The position numbers and the translations under genes are program-made. 64,000 bases of DNA from Dichetophora obliterata (lineage: Eukaryota; Arthropoda; Insecta; Diptera; Sciomyzidae), in NCBI GenBank assembly GCA_963920525.1, contig OY986437.1:28088863-28152862 (forward strand), written 5' to 3'. Position 1 is the first letter of the stretch. Every line of letters begins with the position of its first letter. Positions 22,442 to 32,333 of the stretch are shown here, one piece after another. Under the pieces are notes generated by a model. That model had not been told where the DNA came from and did no database searches. It saw only the letters and a program-made list of their open reading frames with translations.

Positions 22442-22447
22442 TTTATT
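22442..22447 (-). terminator. Candidate poly(A) signal of CDK5RAP3
   Basis: TTTATT on the plus strand reads AATAAA on the gene strand, about 50 bases beyond the stop codon. Confidence 0.5.
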
Positions 22448-22496
22448 ATAATTATCTATGTATTTGCTTTAAACTTGAAAACTTTAAATTTGATAT

Positions 22497-24235
22497 CTAC
22501 AAGCCACCTATTAAATTAACAATACGATTTTTATATCGCTTCGAAATATCTTTTTCGATGTCGAGCTGTAGACTCTTTGTTTGTTTTACTAACTCTGCTA
22601 ACACTGGATTGAGTTCCATTCGCTGTTGTTTCAACTCCACGGATCGTTGTTTTAGCACCTCTTTTGTGGCGCGTATTTTCTCAACAGCCTTGTGCATTTG
22701 CTTCAGCTTCGAAGCCAGCAGGTCAGCATATTTCGGCGAATGCTTTAGTTGAAAGAGATGTCGGGTGTGCTCGCTGCAGACTTTCTGCATAATCAGTTCA
22801 ACATTTGAAAGCATTTTGCGTATACTTTCGATATCATGTGTTGATATACTGTCCATAAGTGAGAACATAACATTTGTTGCCGAGTCTAGCTGATTGAGCT
22901 CATAGTAACGCATTTTGAGAAAAGCTTCTAGTTCGTAGAGTTCATCCAAAAAGCGGTCACGATAGTTCGGAGAGTCGAGCAGCGTATAGGCTTGCTCTCC
23001 TGTAGTGAAGAAATTAATATAATAAAAGATGAACACTTAATCAAAAGCTCACCCTTGGCAACGCCACCATCCATGCCAACGCCTTCGACAACAATGCCAT
23101 ACTCCTCAAGTGGTATATCGAAATTTATCTCCACCGCATCTGTGGGTGTACTCTCAATGCCCCAATCAATTTCACCTCCTGCCGAAGCAACATCCTCACA
23201 TGCCCCATTGCCAGCAGCATCCAAGTTAAAATCACCAAAATCAATTATTTCCGCGGATATAGTAGATGAAGTGCCACCGTTGTCATCGCCGACACCAAAA
23301 TCAATTTCATTGTCAGTCACTTGAGCAGTCTCATTGCTTGATACAGCATTTTCGTCGCTTATATTGAGTTTAATTGGATTCTCATCGATGGCTAGCGGTG
23401 CCTCCTTGTGAATATATTGATATATTGTAGTGTTACCGAATTCAACGAGGTGGCGCAAGATTGGCAGGCAAAGCTTATTGTTGCCAAAATCGATATACAA
23501 CTGAATGCTCTCCTGCAGTGTGGCGATGTCTCGTATTGAGTCATTGTAAATTTCTGGCAATTTAGCCAGCACGCTGATGAACTCTTCACGCAGATTATCT
23601 CCCTTGATATCCAGCTGTTGCAACAGCAACGCATGTTCGTTTAGTAGTTGCGTCTCTGGTTTGCCCAAGTCCTGTACACGTTTTAGGCATTCATCGCTCT
23701 GTTGTTCCAATTTTGTCATCTGCTTCTTGACACCTTGAATCTCATAGTTGACGTTACGCACATAGATTTGTGCCGTCTCTGCCAAATATACTGAATCTTT
23801 TTCGTATAACTTTATTATCTCTTGCCAGTCCTTCATTCGCTGACTTCCGTATGTACCAAAAACGCTTTTCGTATCTTTTTCAGTATCCTTGAGGATTTCA
23901 ACAATATGCTTGCAGTGATAGTAGTTTATATCTGCAAGAAATTTAATATTCCAATATATTCCGTATATTCAACTTGCGAATACAACTCTTACTTGTTCCA
24001 GAAAGCAACTTTATGAGTTGTTCGTTTGATGGCATATCCTGTAGTGCTTTACTTATCTTGTTGCGTATGTCCTTGATACATGGTTGAATGTTTTTGGGAA
24101 CAATGCGTCGACTGACCAGCCAGTCTTGCAACTTTAATGTGTGTATGTCGATTGGAATGTCGGATTCCTATGTTTGAGTTTATTGTATAACTTTACCATT
24201 TTTTTACTAAATAAATTCAATAAACTTACATTCAT
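22497..24235 (-). CDS. Cdk5rap3: CDK5RAP3 (C53/LZAP) UFMylation adaptor
   Basis: Four exons on the minus strand: 24235-24230 (ATGAAT only), 24167-23993, 23931-23053 and 22999-22497. All introns are GT-AG and the total is 1563 nt (520 aa plus TAG). Recognised family sequence: PIDIHTLKLQDWLVSRR near the N-terminus, MKDWQEIIKLYEKD, VRNVNYEI, NYRDRFLDELYELEAFL, and DISKRYKNRIVNLIG at the C-terminus. The protein is coiled-coil rich around an acidic, disordered middle with IDFG, IDFG and IDWG motifs, equivalent to the ATG8/UFM1-binding repeats of the family. In other animals it works with UFL1 and DDRGK1 at the ER membrane in ribosome UFMylation and ER-phagy; that role is inferred by orthology. The two-codon first exon is unusual, but it is needed for the family N-terminus and keeps frame. 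Confidence 0.93.
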
Positions 24236-24356
24236 GTTTACTGATTTTACCCCACACGTATATGAATTGTCCACGCAAACAGAAAAATAAATATTTTTAA
24301 AAAATTAAATGTCAAAAAACCAAATGTCCGCAGCAGGAATACGTTCAACGCGAGTT

Positions 24357-24869
24357 TAGGGGTTTTCGGACGATCCGACTTGCCATCCGACATGTCCGAC
24401 GACAAAGTAATGGAGCAAATTTTTTTGAGCTTTCGAACAGTCCGACATGTACGACGACTTTATTCCATTGCAAGCTCTCAAACAGAACATATCGGCATAA
24501 TAGCTAAGCAATTTTTAGATGCCCTTATAATTTACCGGTAATTTTTCATACTTTATACAAATTTTAATTAATTTTAATTAATTTATCTATAATTCAATGT
24601 TTCTAACGTTGTTCATATTAATTTTCTATAATATTTTTCCGCCTCGTCGGTGTTCACCCGCTGACGCTTTTATTGAAATTAAAAAATGCAGCAAGTCGGA
24701 CCGACTTGCGTTCACATGCCCAACAAGTCGGTCCGACCGGCAGAAAAATCAAAACTTTTTGATTTTCGTCCGACATGTCGATCCGACTGTCTTATTTGCT
24801 TTCGAATGATCCGACTTGTCGTTAAGCATGCCACATCTGTCCGACATGTCGGATCATCCGAAACCCCCT
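24357..24869. mobile_element. MITE with CCGACATGTCGG-type palindromic subrepeats
   Basis: The left end GGGGTTTTCGGACGATCCGA and right end TCGGATCATCCGAAACCCC are inverted. The interior holds many GTCCGAC/GTCGGAC and CGACATGTCG motifs in both orientations. Flanks share TTTAG, but no exact duplication is certain. Confidence 0.65.
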
Positions 24870-25589
24870 TTTAGGTTAGGTCGCATCTTAAGTCTGGTAC
24901 AACCCAATGCGAAAACGCACATTCCAATTTGCTTCATAAGAAAGAACTCATAAGGGTGCTCACGGTATGAAGCCCATTGCTGTGCTCTTGTGCAAAAGAG
25001 CAAAAAGTCACCAACTATATACTTTTAGATTTATAAAACTAGTGTAGTAATTAAAATAAGCCATATTTTATTTTCATAAATTTTATATCTGATCGAAAAA
25101 TATCAATAAAAAATTATTTTTATTGCTTATTGAAAAAATATTATAATCATTTAAACAATTATTATTCCTTACCTTAGATATATCGAGCAAAACATACTTT
25201 TTATTTCTTATCAAAATAATATCGATTGAAAAATAGTTCGTAAAATTTTTCTTCTTCAAAATCATGACTAATAAATCTTGTTATAAATCGAAGTTTATGT
25301 TTAGCTAACTGACATTATATTGCTAGATTTAAAAGTATACTACAATTACTTTTTATTCGTAATATGAATCTGAAAATTTAAAAATAATCGTTATTTTCAC
25401 TTCTCAAAATAAACACAAATTACATTAGGGTATGCTCTAAGCCAAAAGTCTCGCCGCCTGGTAATTATCAGCCAAATAAGCGATTTACCAAGAGGGGGGA
25501 TCGTGAAATAAGAGAAGAGCAGCTTTGGAATATACATAACTCTAATAAATTTTAAGGCTTGACAAAAAATAAGATCAACTTGTTTTTCA

Positions 25590-25790
25590 GGGTCATATCA
25601 TTCAGATGAGTTTATTCAAACTTGTGTCAAATCATATGAAACGTAAAACAGTGGGTTGGTTACAGCTGAATCACTCAAGACTACTAAAGAAGAAATGTAG
25701 CTATTTTCGAAACAGGCTGTCTAGTCTGCTCTGTGATTGACTTTATACAGACTTGCTGTTGTTGCCTCTATGCTGTTGTTGTTGTATTTA
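25590..25790. repeat. Dispersed repeat, copy A
   Basis: It shares a run of about 170 bases (TTACAGCTGAATCACTCAAG ... GTGATTGACTTTATACAGA, followed by TTG/TGT triplets) with 26930-27050. Confidence 0.6.
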
Positions 25791-26625
25791 TGATGTATTT
25801 GTGGTTATTGCTAGTCAAGCAGCTGATTCACAACCAAAAACAATAAAGTAGATAATTTAGTGGATGCTGCATGTAAAATTGTTGATAAAAATACTTTTAT
25901 TTTCTTAATGTACTTATTTTTCATACATAAACAAAAGCAAAAGAATGAGAGAAAAACCCAATAAGAAGTGGACCAGCGAAGAAGTTATTTCATCAATAGA
26001 ATCGTCTTCATTACTTAAAACAAATTCAATTTAGTAATGCACAGTGTCCGACTGAAACCGGAATTTTGACCAAAACCGAATATTCGGCCATTTTATAATA
26101 TTCGACCGAAAGTGGTTAATAGTATTACAATATAAGTTTTTATAAATAATTTTTTTTATTAAAAGCAAACAAAAGTACTTTCATATACATAAGATAAAAA
26201 TTTAATATAAAATAGTATTATATGAATATTCAAGTCCATAATAATTAATTGAAGTTTACCATAATAATAGATGAGATAATATTTTCTTATTTTTTATTAG
26301 AAAAGTATAAAGTACTTATATATTTCACCCTTTTCTTTTCCTTTATTCCACCCACACAGAAATCGTTCGGAAGTTTAAGTATAAATTTTTGGGTTCAGTA
26401 CCAATACAACTTTAATATTAATTGCAATTGAGATGATAAAATCGAAAATGATAGTATCGAACGCATAAAATTAACCAAAATGTTTTGCGTTAATACGATA
26501 AATCAAATTATAGACGAATTCATAATTTTTGTTTTGTGCAATGCCTTGTAATTTTTTTTTTAAACCAAGCATATGTATTTGAATTAAATGACTGATGCAA
26601 GAAATTTTAACCAAAAGGGTTTTAA

Positions 26626-26681
26626 CTAAAAGGTGGCTATTTTCACAACCAAATAGCCAATAGAAAATAGCCACCTTTCAG
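26626..26681. repeat. Small hairpin
   Basis: The arms CTAAAAGGTGGCTATTTTC and GAAAATAGCCACCTTTCAG are nearly perfect complements around a loop of about 17 bases. Confidence 0.6.
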
Positions 26682-26789
26682 TAAAAATACTAGCTTCTAG
26701 CGAAGCAAAACTCGTTTCAATTCTATGGTGCATTTCGAAAAATTGTCGAACACCAATGAATATTGATATAAATAAGAAGCAACTAGAAA

Positions 26790-27060
26790 AGATGGCAGCC
26801 TTGGTAGAGTTGATGGCTATGATCTGTAAATAGCTTACTGCTTTAAATGTCATATGATTAAGTAGCTGATTTTAACGTAAAACTCTTACGAATTTGTTCT
26901 AACATGTGTGAAATCATATACGCCTTTAACAGTGAGGCGATCACAGCTTAATCACTCAAATACTACTGAAGAGAATATGTAGCTATTTCCGAAACAGACC
27001 GTATAGTCAGCTAAGTGATTGACTCTATACAGATTTGTTGTTGTTGTTGTTGTCTTCTTA
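26790..27060. repeat. Dispersed repeat, copy B
   Basis: The left part (GGTAGAGTTGATGGC ... AATGTCATATGATTA) also occurs at about 2970-3040 inside the zinc-finger gene. The right part matches the copy at 25590-25790. It ends in (TTG)n. Confidence 0.6.
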
Positions 27061-27595
27061 AAAACTTACTTGATCTAAAGCTCGAAATTCAATTCATGCA
27101 AATTTTTTTTTTAATTTCACGTAGCAGAGTCAGCTGATTGTAAATAGTTTACAAATTTACAAAAGGTACTTTCACAATCTCATTCGAAGAGTTGAACATT
27201 TTTAACATATTTACCATTATGAATACCTCTATTCTATTTACTAAATAGAATTCGTTAAACGAAGTTCTCTTTAAATTCATGTTGAATTTAAGTAAATTTT
27301 TGTTATTTGATTAAGTTATATTCTCTTAATCTATAAGGAAATATGAATTATCGAAAGATTAAAATAAAACGAAATGAAAAAAAATTATTACCGATCAGCT
27401 GTCATTTTGCCAGACAGATATGAGCCATATTAAAACAAAGTTTTGTGTGTGGTCATTTCATATCTTGATATAAGCATTTGTGAGATGGCGTCAAACACGA
27501 ATATTGGTTGCATTGAAACGCTTAAAAATTTAAAAAATTGCAAGAAATTGCAAACTACTAAACTGACATTTCATGGCATGCAATGTTATCAAGAT

Positions 27596-28798
27596 TGTAA
27601 AGGGGGTTTTGTTCACAGGCTGAGGTATGCTCAGCGGTTCCAGGGTCAAACAAAAGACCCTCAAACTTTTGTCCAGAATAAATAAGTAGACTTGGTGATT
27701 TTCGTGCTCAGACGATATTTTCTGTTTTATTGTTAAATCAAGTCTTTCTTACAATACACAATATTTTAGGAATATGATAAATTTACAGCGGTGGGTGAGT
27801 CTGCCGATGCTGGTTCGATGATATTTGGTATTTGGCGAAGTTCGGTGATGTTCGGTGTTCGCTGAAGTTCGGTGCTGTTCGGTGATATTCGGTGATGTTC
27901 GGTGTTCGCTGAAGTTCGGTGCTGTTCGGTGCTGTTCGGCGGTGTTCGGTGATGCTCGGTGTTCGCTGAAGTTCGGTGCTGTTCGGTGATGTTCGGCGAT
28001 GTTCGGTGATGTTCGGTGTTCGCTGAGGTTCGGTGCTGTTCGGTGCTGTTCGGTGCTGTTCGGCGATGTTCGGTGATGTTCGGTGATGTTCGACGATGTT
28101 CGGTGATGTTCGGTGTTCGCTGACGTTCGGTGCTGTTCGGTGATGTTCGGTGATGTTCGGCGATGTTCGGATATGTTCGGTGTTTGCTGAAGTTCGGTGC
28201 TGTTCGGTGATGTTCGGCGATGTACGGTGATGTTCGGTGTTCGCTGAAGTTCGGTGCTGTTCGGTGATGTTCGGCGATGTTCGGTGATGTTCGGTGTTCG
28301 CTGAGGTTCGGTGATGTTCGGCGATGTTCGGTGATGTTCGGTGTTCGCTGAGGTTCGGTGATGTTCGGTGATGTTCGGTGTTCGCTGAAGTTCGGTGCTG
28401 TTCGGTGATGTTCGGCGATGTTCGGATATGTTCGGTGTTTGCTGAAGTTCGGTGATGTTCGGTGATGTTCGGTGTGACTGACTAAGGCAAGACCCGACTA
28501 TGAACAAACTTGTTCTCGTTTCCAGCAAGTAGCGACGGTACAAAGCACTACGCTCTCGAGCCGTGCCGAAGTCTGTCACAACGCGGTCTATTTATCCGTA
28601 TGCTGCCATTAACCTTCTGGGAATTATAGCGTTGCGTGTGGTTTATGTAGACTCGGCTGTTGACTACGTTGAATGTGCTGGCTGTATGTGTGCGTGTGTG
28701 TGTAGGTATGGCTGTTGGTTGAGTTAAGCGCACAGTGGTGTAGTAAGGCAGTGGCGTAGTGTGCGGGGTGCAAACTTGTAACGGGGATCACCGTTACA
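27596..28798 (-). repeat. 3' LTR (1203 bp)
   Basis: Partner of 30684-31875. It is 11 bp longer, explained by about one 10-bp unit of the minisatellite plus a single base near 28400 (GTTCGGTGAT versus GTTCGTGAT at about 31479). Confidence 0.9.
27830..28475 (-). repeat. 10-bp minisatellite in the 3' LTR
   Basis: About 64 units of GTTCGGTGAT and variants (GTTCGGTGCT, GTTCGCTGAA, GTTCGGCGAT). On the minus strand the unit ATCACCGAAC read over three units gives a decapeptide related to NITEHHRTSP in any frame. Confidence 0.9.
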
Positions 28799-30682
28799 AC
28801 TCCCCCCCCACTTCGGAGAGTGATTTGTCAGGTTATTATTTATTTTTTTTTTTTTTTTCTGCTTGTGTTTTCGAAACGGATTTATCTGTAGTAGTGGTAG
28901 CGCGGTTTCATCAGTTGCGCCTTCTGCGTCCCTGGTCTCTGGCACGTCAGAGCTTCCGTCTGTGTGACAGGGTGTCGGCAGGGGTGATAAACGAATAGTC
29001 GGCCGAATGTTTCGGGTTTCGGAGATTTTCGGTGGTTCGGGTTTAATAATGCGGTCGATGGTGCGCTTGATCGTTGCCGGCGCATAGTTCGTGCTCAAAG
29101 GCATCGCTTCCCTTTTAAATAATTGTTCGTTTGGTTCTGGTGTTAAATTGTCTCGTCTGACAAGAGAGTACAGGCTTGAGACTTTTCCCGCTTGGTCATT
29201 GCTTTGGTGGTCCAGCTCATGACCATCCATCGTTAATTTTATGCCTCTGCGTTGTAAGAAATCCATTCCTAGGATCATTGGCTCTGCTAGTGATGATAAT
29301 GGGGAGATTGAGACAAATACTGATTTTTGCCCATAGTCGACTTGGATGGGATACGCGTCCTCGCAATCGACTATAGAGTTATCTGCTAGCTGCATTTTCC
29401 TGCTGTGTGGCCGCGGTTTAATATTTTGCTCAGTTAAAAATTGTTTGATGCTATCGTCGACGTATGATAGTGAAGATCCGGTGTCGATCAATGCCTTTAT
29501 CGGTCGTCCCATGACCTTTACGGTGATATAATAGCGACCATCAGTCAAGCTATCAGAAGGATAGGGAGTATACGGTTGTGGGTTCAAACAGTGGCAATCG
29601 CGGGATAATGTGCCGTCCAGACCACATCGTGAGCAAAATTTTCGTGCTTGGCTTCGGCATTCATAGCGCCAGTGGCCTCGTTTTTTGCACCTCCAGCAAT
29701 GTGTGGTTTTATCGTATGGTGTCGCATCTCGTAGGCAGTGAGCGGCTGTTCGGCTCACTTTCGTTTCGTCTCGCCTGAGCTCTTCGTATTCTTCGGTGAG
29801 GTCCATTAATTCATCAAGCGTAGTAAAGTCACTTCGTCTGGCGTAGAGCTTGTATTCTACTCGTAGCCCATCGTAAATCCGGTCTGTGTGGTCTAGAGTT
29901 TTAAGCTGCGGGTGTTTGCGTATGAGGGTTTGCATACATAATATGTAATCTTTTGCCTTTTCTCTTTGCATCTGTTTACGATTATAAATTGCTTCCTCCA
30001 GGTGGCTCAAGAAACGCTTCGGCAGGAAAAATCTTTCGGCTTCTGCACGAAACGTGGCCCATGTGGTGATCGTTGGTCGTTTAACACGATACCACTGTAG
30101 AGCCCTACCTTGCAATGTCTCTAGTAATGTGGGTAACAATTTATTTTGGTCCAAGTGATAGCATTCGGCTAGCTCTTCGATTCGCTCGATGAACTCAAAC
30201 ACATTTTCGCCACCCTCGTAGTGAATGTTCCATCGACGTACGGTATTCATTACTTCGATGTCCGAAATCTGGTAGTACTCGGGTACCAAAAGTGTTGTTG
30301 ACTGCATAGGTGTGTTGTCGCTTCCGATTGTTATTATTGTTGTGTCGTTGCAGATCGGCAATTTTTCTTCTGCTTCGACTTCGGCTTTCAGGGCTCGAAA
30401 TATATTTTCGGTTGATGCTCTACTTCGTTTGGTTTTGACGAAGTGGCTTAGTTGCCTTCGTAAATCCTCTACAGTGCAGCCATCAATCGGTAACCCGATC
30501 TTGCGGCACTCCTTAATGAGCCGCTCCTTCTTAAGTAAATATATCCAGCCGAGTGAGTCCGATGTTAAATGTTTGTCCATATTATTATTTTTATTGTGTA
30601 TTGCACCTGCTTCGTCGTCGTTGGTGGGTGCGTTCGGTTTTCCACTGCCGTCTTTGGAAGCAGGTCCCTGCTCGGGCGCCAT
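28724..30682 (-). CDS. gag-protease polyprotein of the LTR element
   Basis: This is a 652-codon ORF from ATG at 30682. It has a capsid-like region (WATFRAEAERFFLPKRFLSH, then KDYILCMQTLIRKHP), a CCHC zinc knuckle (CWRCKKRGHWRYEC), a second cysteine cluster lacking the His (CSRCGLDGTLSRDC), and a retropepsin-like domain with ALIDTGSSLSYVDD and ILGMDFLQRRGI. It then runs through a lysine-rich stretch and the polypurine tract into the 3' LTR, where it stops at 28724; that tail is a read-through. In the family the gag part packages RNA and the protease matures the particle. No pol follows. The start codon lies inside the primer-binding site, so the N-terminus MAPEQGP is dictated by it. Confidence 0.88.
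   Translation of the reverse strand: MAPEQGPASKDGSGKPNAPTNDDEAGAIHNKNNNMDKHLTSDSLGWIYLLKKERLIKECRKIGLPIDGCTVEDLRRQLSHFVKTKRSRASTENIFRALKAEVEAEEKLPICNDTTIITIGSDNTPMQSTTLLVPEYYQISDIEVMNTVRRWNIHYEGGENVFEFIERIEELAECYHLDQNKLLPTLLETLQGRALQWYRVKRPTITTWATFRAEAERFFLPKRFLSHLEEAIYNRKQMQREKAKDYILCMQTLIRKHPQLKTLDHTDRIYDGLRVEYKLYARRSDFTTLDELMDLTEEYEELRRDETKVSRTAAHCLRDATPYDKTTHCWRCKKRGHWRYECRSQARKFCSRCGLDGTLSRDCHCLNPQPYTPYPSDSLTDGRYYITVKVMGRPIKALIDTGSSLSYVDDSIKQFLTEQNIKPRPHSRKMQLADNSIVDCEDAYPIQVDYGQKSVFVSISPLSSLAEPMILGMDFLQRRGIKLTMDGHELDHQSNDQAGKVSSLYSLVRRDNLTPEPNEQLFKREAMPLSTNYAPATIKRTIDRIIKPEPPKISETRNIRPTIRLSPLPTPCHTDGSSDVPETRDAEGATDETALPLLQINPFRKHKQKKKKKINNNLTNHSPKWGGSCNGDPRYKFAPRTLRHCLTTPLCA
28799..28815 (-). 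promoter_or_regulatory. Polypurine tract
   Basis: A purine run GTGGGGGGGAGT on the minus strand directly abuts the 3' LTR. It is the expected primer for plus-strand synthesis. Confidence 0.75.
30662..30681 (-). promoter_or_regulatory. Primer-binding site (tRNA-Lys type)
   Basis: On the minus strand, two bases after the 5' LTR, TGGCGCCCGAGCAGGGAC matches the classic lysine primer site TGGCGCCCGAACAGGGAC with one change (A to G). Confidence 0.85.
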
Positions 30683-30683
30683 T

Positions 30684-31875
30684 TGTAAAGGGGGTTTTGT
30701 TCACAGGCTGAGGTATGCTCAGCGGTTCCAGGGTCAAACAAAAGACCCTCAAACTTTTGTCCAGAATAAATAAGTAGACTTGGTGATTTTCGTGCTCAGA
30801 CGATATTTTCTGTTTTATTGTTAAATCAAGTCTTTCTTACAATACACAATATTTTAGGAATATGATAAATTAACAGGGGAGGGTGAGTCTGCCGATGCTG
30901 GTTCGATGATATTTGGTATTTGGCGAAGTTCGGTGATGTTCGGTGTTCGCTGAAGTTCGGTGCTGTTCGGTGATATTCGGTGATGTTCGGTGTTCGCTGA
31001 AGTTCGGTGCTGTTCGGTGCTGTTCGGCGGTGTTCGGTGATGCTCGGTGTTCGCTGAAGTTCGGTGCTGTTCGGTGATGTTCGGCGATGTTCGGTGATGT
31101 TCGGTGTTCGCTGAGGTTCGGTGCTGTTCGGTGCTGTTCGGCGATGTTCGGTGATGTTCGGTGATGTTCGATGTTCGCTGACGTTCGGTGCTGTTCGGTG
31201 ATGTTCGGTGATGTTCGGTGATGTTCGGTGATGTTCGGCGATGTTCGGATATGTTCGGTGTTTGCTGAAGTTCGGTGCTGTTCGGTGATGTTCGGCGATG
31301 TACGGTGATGTTCGGTGTTCGCTGAAGTTCGGTGCTGTTCGGTGATGTTCGGCGATGTTCGGTGATGTTCGGTGTTCGCTGAGGTTCGGTGATGTTCGGC
31401 GATGTTCGGTGATGTTCGGTGTTCGCTGAGGTTCGGTGATGTTCGGTGATGTTCGGTGTTCGCTGAAGTTCGGTGCTGTTCGTGATGTTCGGCGATGTTC
31501 GGATATGTTCGGTGTTTGCTGAAGTTCGGTGATGTTCGGTGATGTTCGGTGTGACTGACTAAGGCAAGACCCGACTATGAACAAACTTGTTCTCGTTTCC
31601 AGCAAGTAGCGACGGTACAAAGCACTACGCTCTCGAGCCGTGCCGAAGTCTGTCACAACGCGGTCTATTTATCCGTATGCTGCCATTAACCTTCTGGGAA
31701 TTATAGCGTTGCGTGTGGTTTATGTAGACTCGGCTGTTGACTACGTTGAATGTGCTGGCTGTATGTGTGCGTGTGTGTGTAGGTATGGCTGTTGGTTGAG
31801 TTAAGCGCACAGTGGTGTAGTAAGGCAGTGGCGTAGTGTGCGGGGTGCAAACTTGTAACGGGGATCACCGTTACA
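30684..31875 (-). repeat. 5' LTR (1192 bp)
   Basis: Nearly identical to 27596-28798 apart from a few substitutions and repeat-unit indels. On the minus strand it has a TATA-like GGATAAATAGACC at about 31662-31674, then a 10-bp minisatellite, then AATAAA at about 30812-30817. Confidence 0.9.
30905..31550 (-). repeat. 10-bp minisatellite in the 5' LTR
   Basis: Same array as in the other LTR, with rearranged units around 31120-31260 and a one-base deletion near 31479. Confidence 0.9.
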
Positions 31876-32333
31876 AGATATTTATCGTGACATATTTTGT
31901 TCTTCATGAACAAGGAGCGGTCTCCATTGGCAATATGTCGTCTGACATAAGTATCAAGATATAAACTATTGCTTGTGGAGACGTCGGGTTACATAACCAA
32001 ATTTATAAGCATTATAATTTAGAATAGATATACTGTAGGGTGCTTGACAGTTAAAATTGCATTGAACACCACCACAACAGATATATGACATTCCTGAACG
32101 CAGACGCACCAAAAAAGTTACGTCAAAAAACAAAAAATTTTAATTCTACTGCTGCTGCTGCTGGAGCTCATTTTTAAAGTGATTTGGCGAATCTAAATCA
32201 ACTGAAATAGTTTGTAGATATAAATAAGTGTATGTAGCGTCAATTGGAATTGTTTTAAGAGCTCACACATTGCATAAAATATACTTAAAAATTCCAAACG
32301 GAGAGTACAAATTTTGCGAATACACCCCTTGAC
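31876..32333. other. Upstream region of hyccin
   Basis: From the LTR insertion to the hyccin start codon. It has a (CTG)n run near 32150 and AT-rich probable 5' UTR. No TATA box is obvious. The LTR element ends only about 460 bp upstream of the start codon. Confidence 0.5.

Larger units (their letters stand above)
24236..27595. other. Repeat-rich intergenic region
   Basis: From the CDK5RAP3 start to the LTR element. It contains a TIR element (24357-24869), two related diverged repeats near 25.6 and 26.8 kb, a small hairpin (26626-26681), and an unexplained ATG-led stretch at 27485. No supported gene. Confidence 0.55.
27596..31875 (-). mobile_element. Gypsy-like LTR retrotransposon lacking RT and integrase
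   Basis: The element is 4280 bp, transcribed on the minus strand, with termini TGTAA...TTACA and a 4-bp duplication AGAT (27592-27595 and 31876-31879). The two LTRs (30684-31875 as 5' LTR, 27596-28798 as 3' LTR) are nearly identical, which points to recent insertion. The internal 1.9 kb has a tRNA-Lys-type primer-binding site, one gag-protease ORF and a G-rich polypurine tract abutting the 3' LTR. There is no reverse transcriptase, RNase H or integrase, so it must depend on another element. CCHC gag and DTGS protease with a Lys primer site recall the Osvaldo/Ulysses-type Gypsy elements; the clade is inference. Confidence 0.92.

Noticed and set aside
27830..28475. Regular repeats as a CRISPR array
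   Set aside because: Ten-base contiguous units without spacers, inside an LTR of a eukaryotic element.
27749..28579. 276-codon ORF in each LTR as a real protein
   Set aside because: It lacks an ATG (starts at GTG) and is explained by a 10-bp repeat that has no stop in any frame.
28759..29778. Plus-strand ORFs across the LTR element interior
   Set aside because: Antisense shadows of the gag-protease frame.
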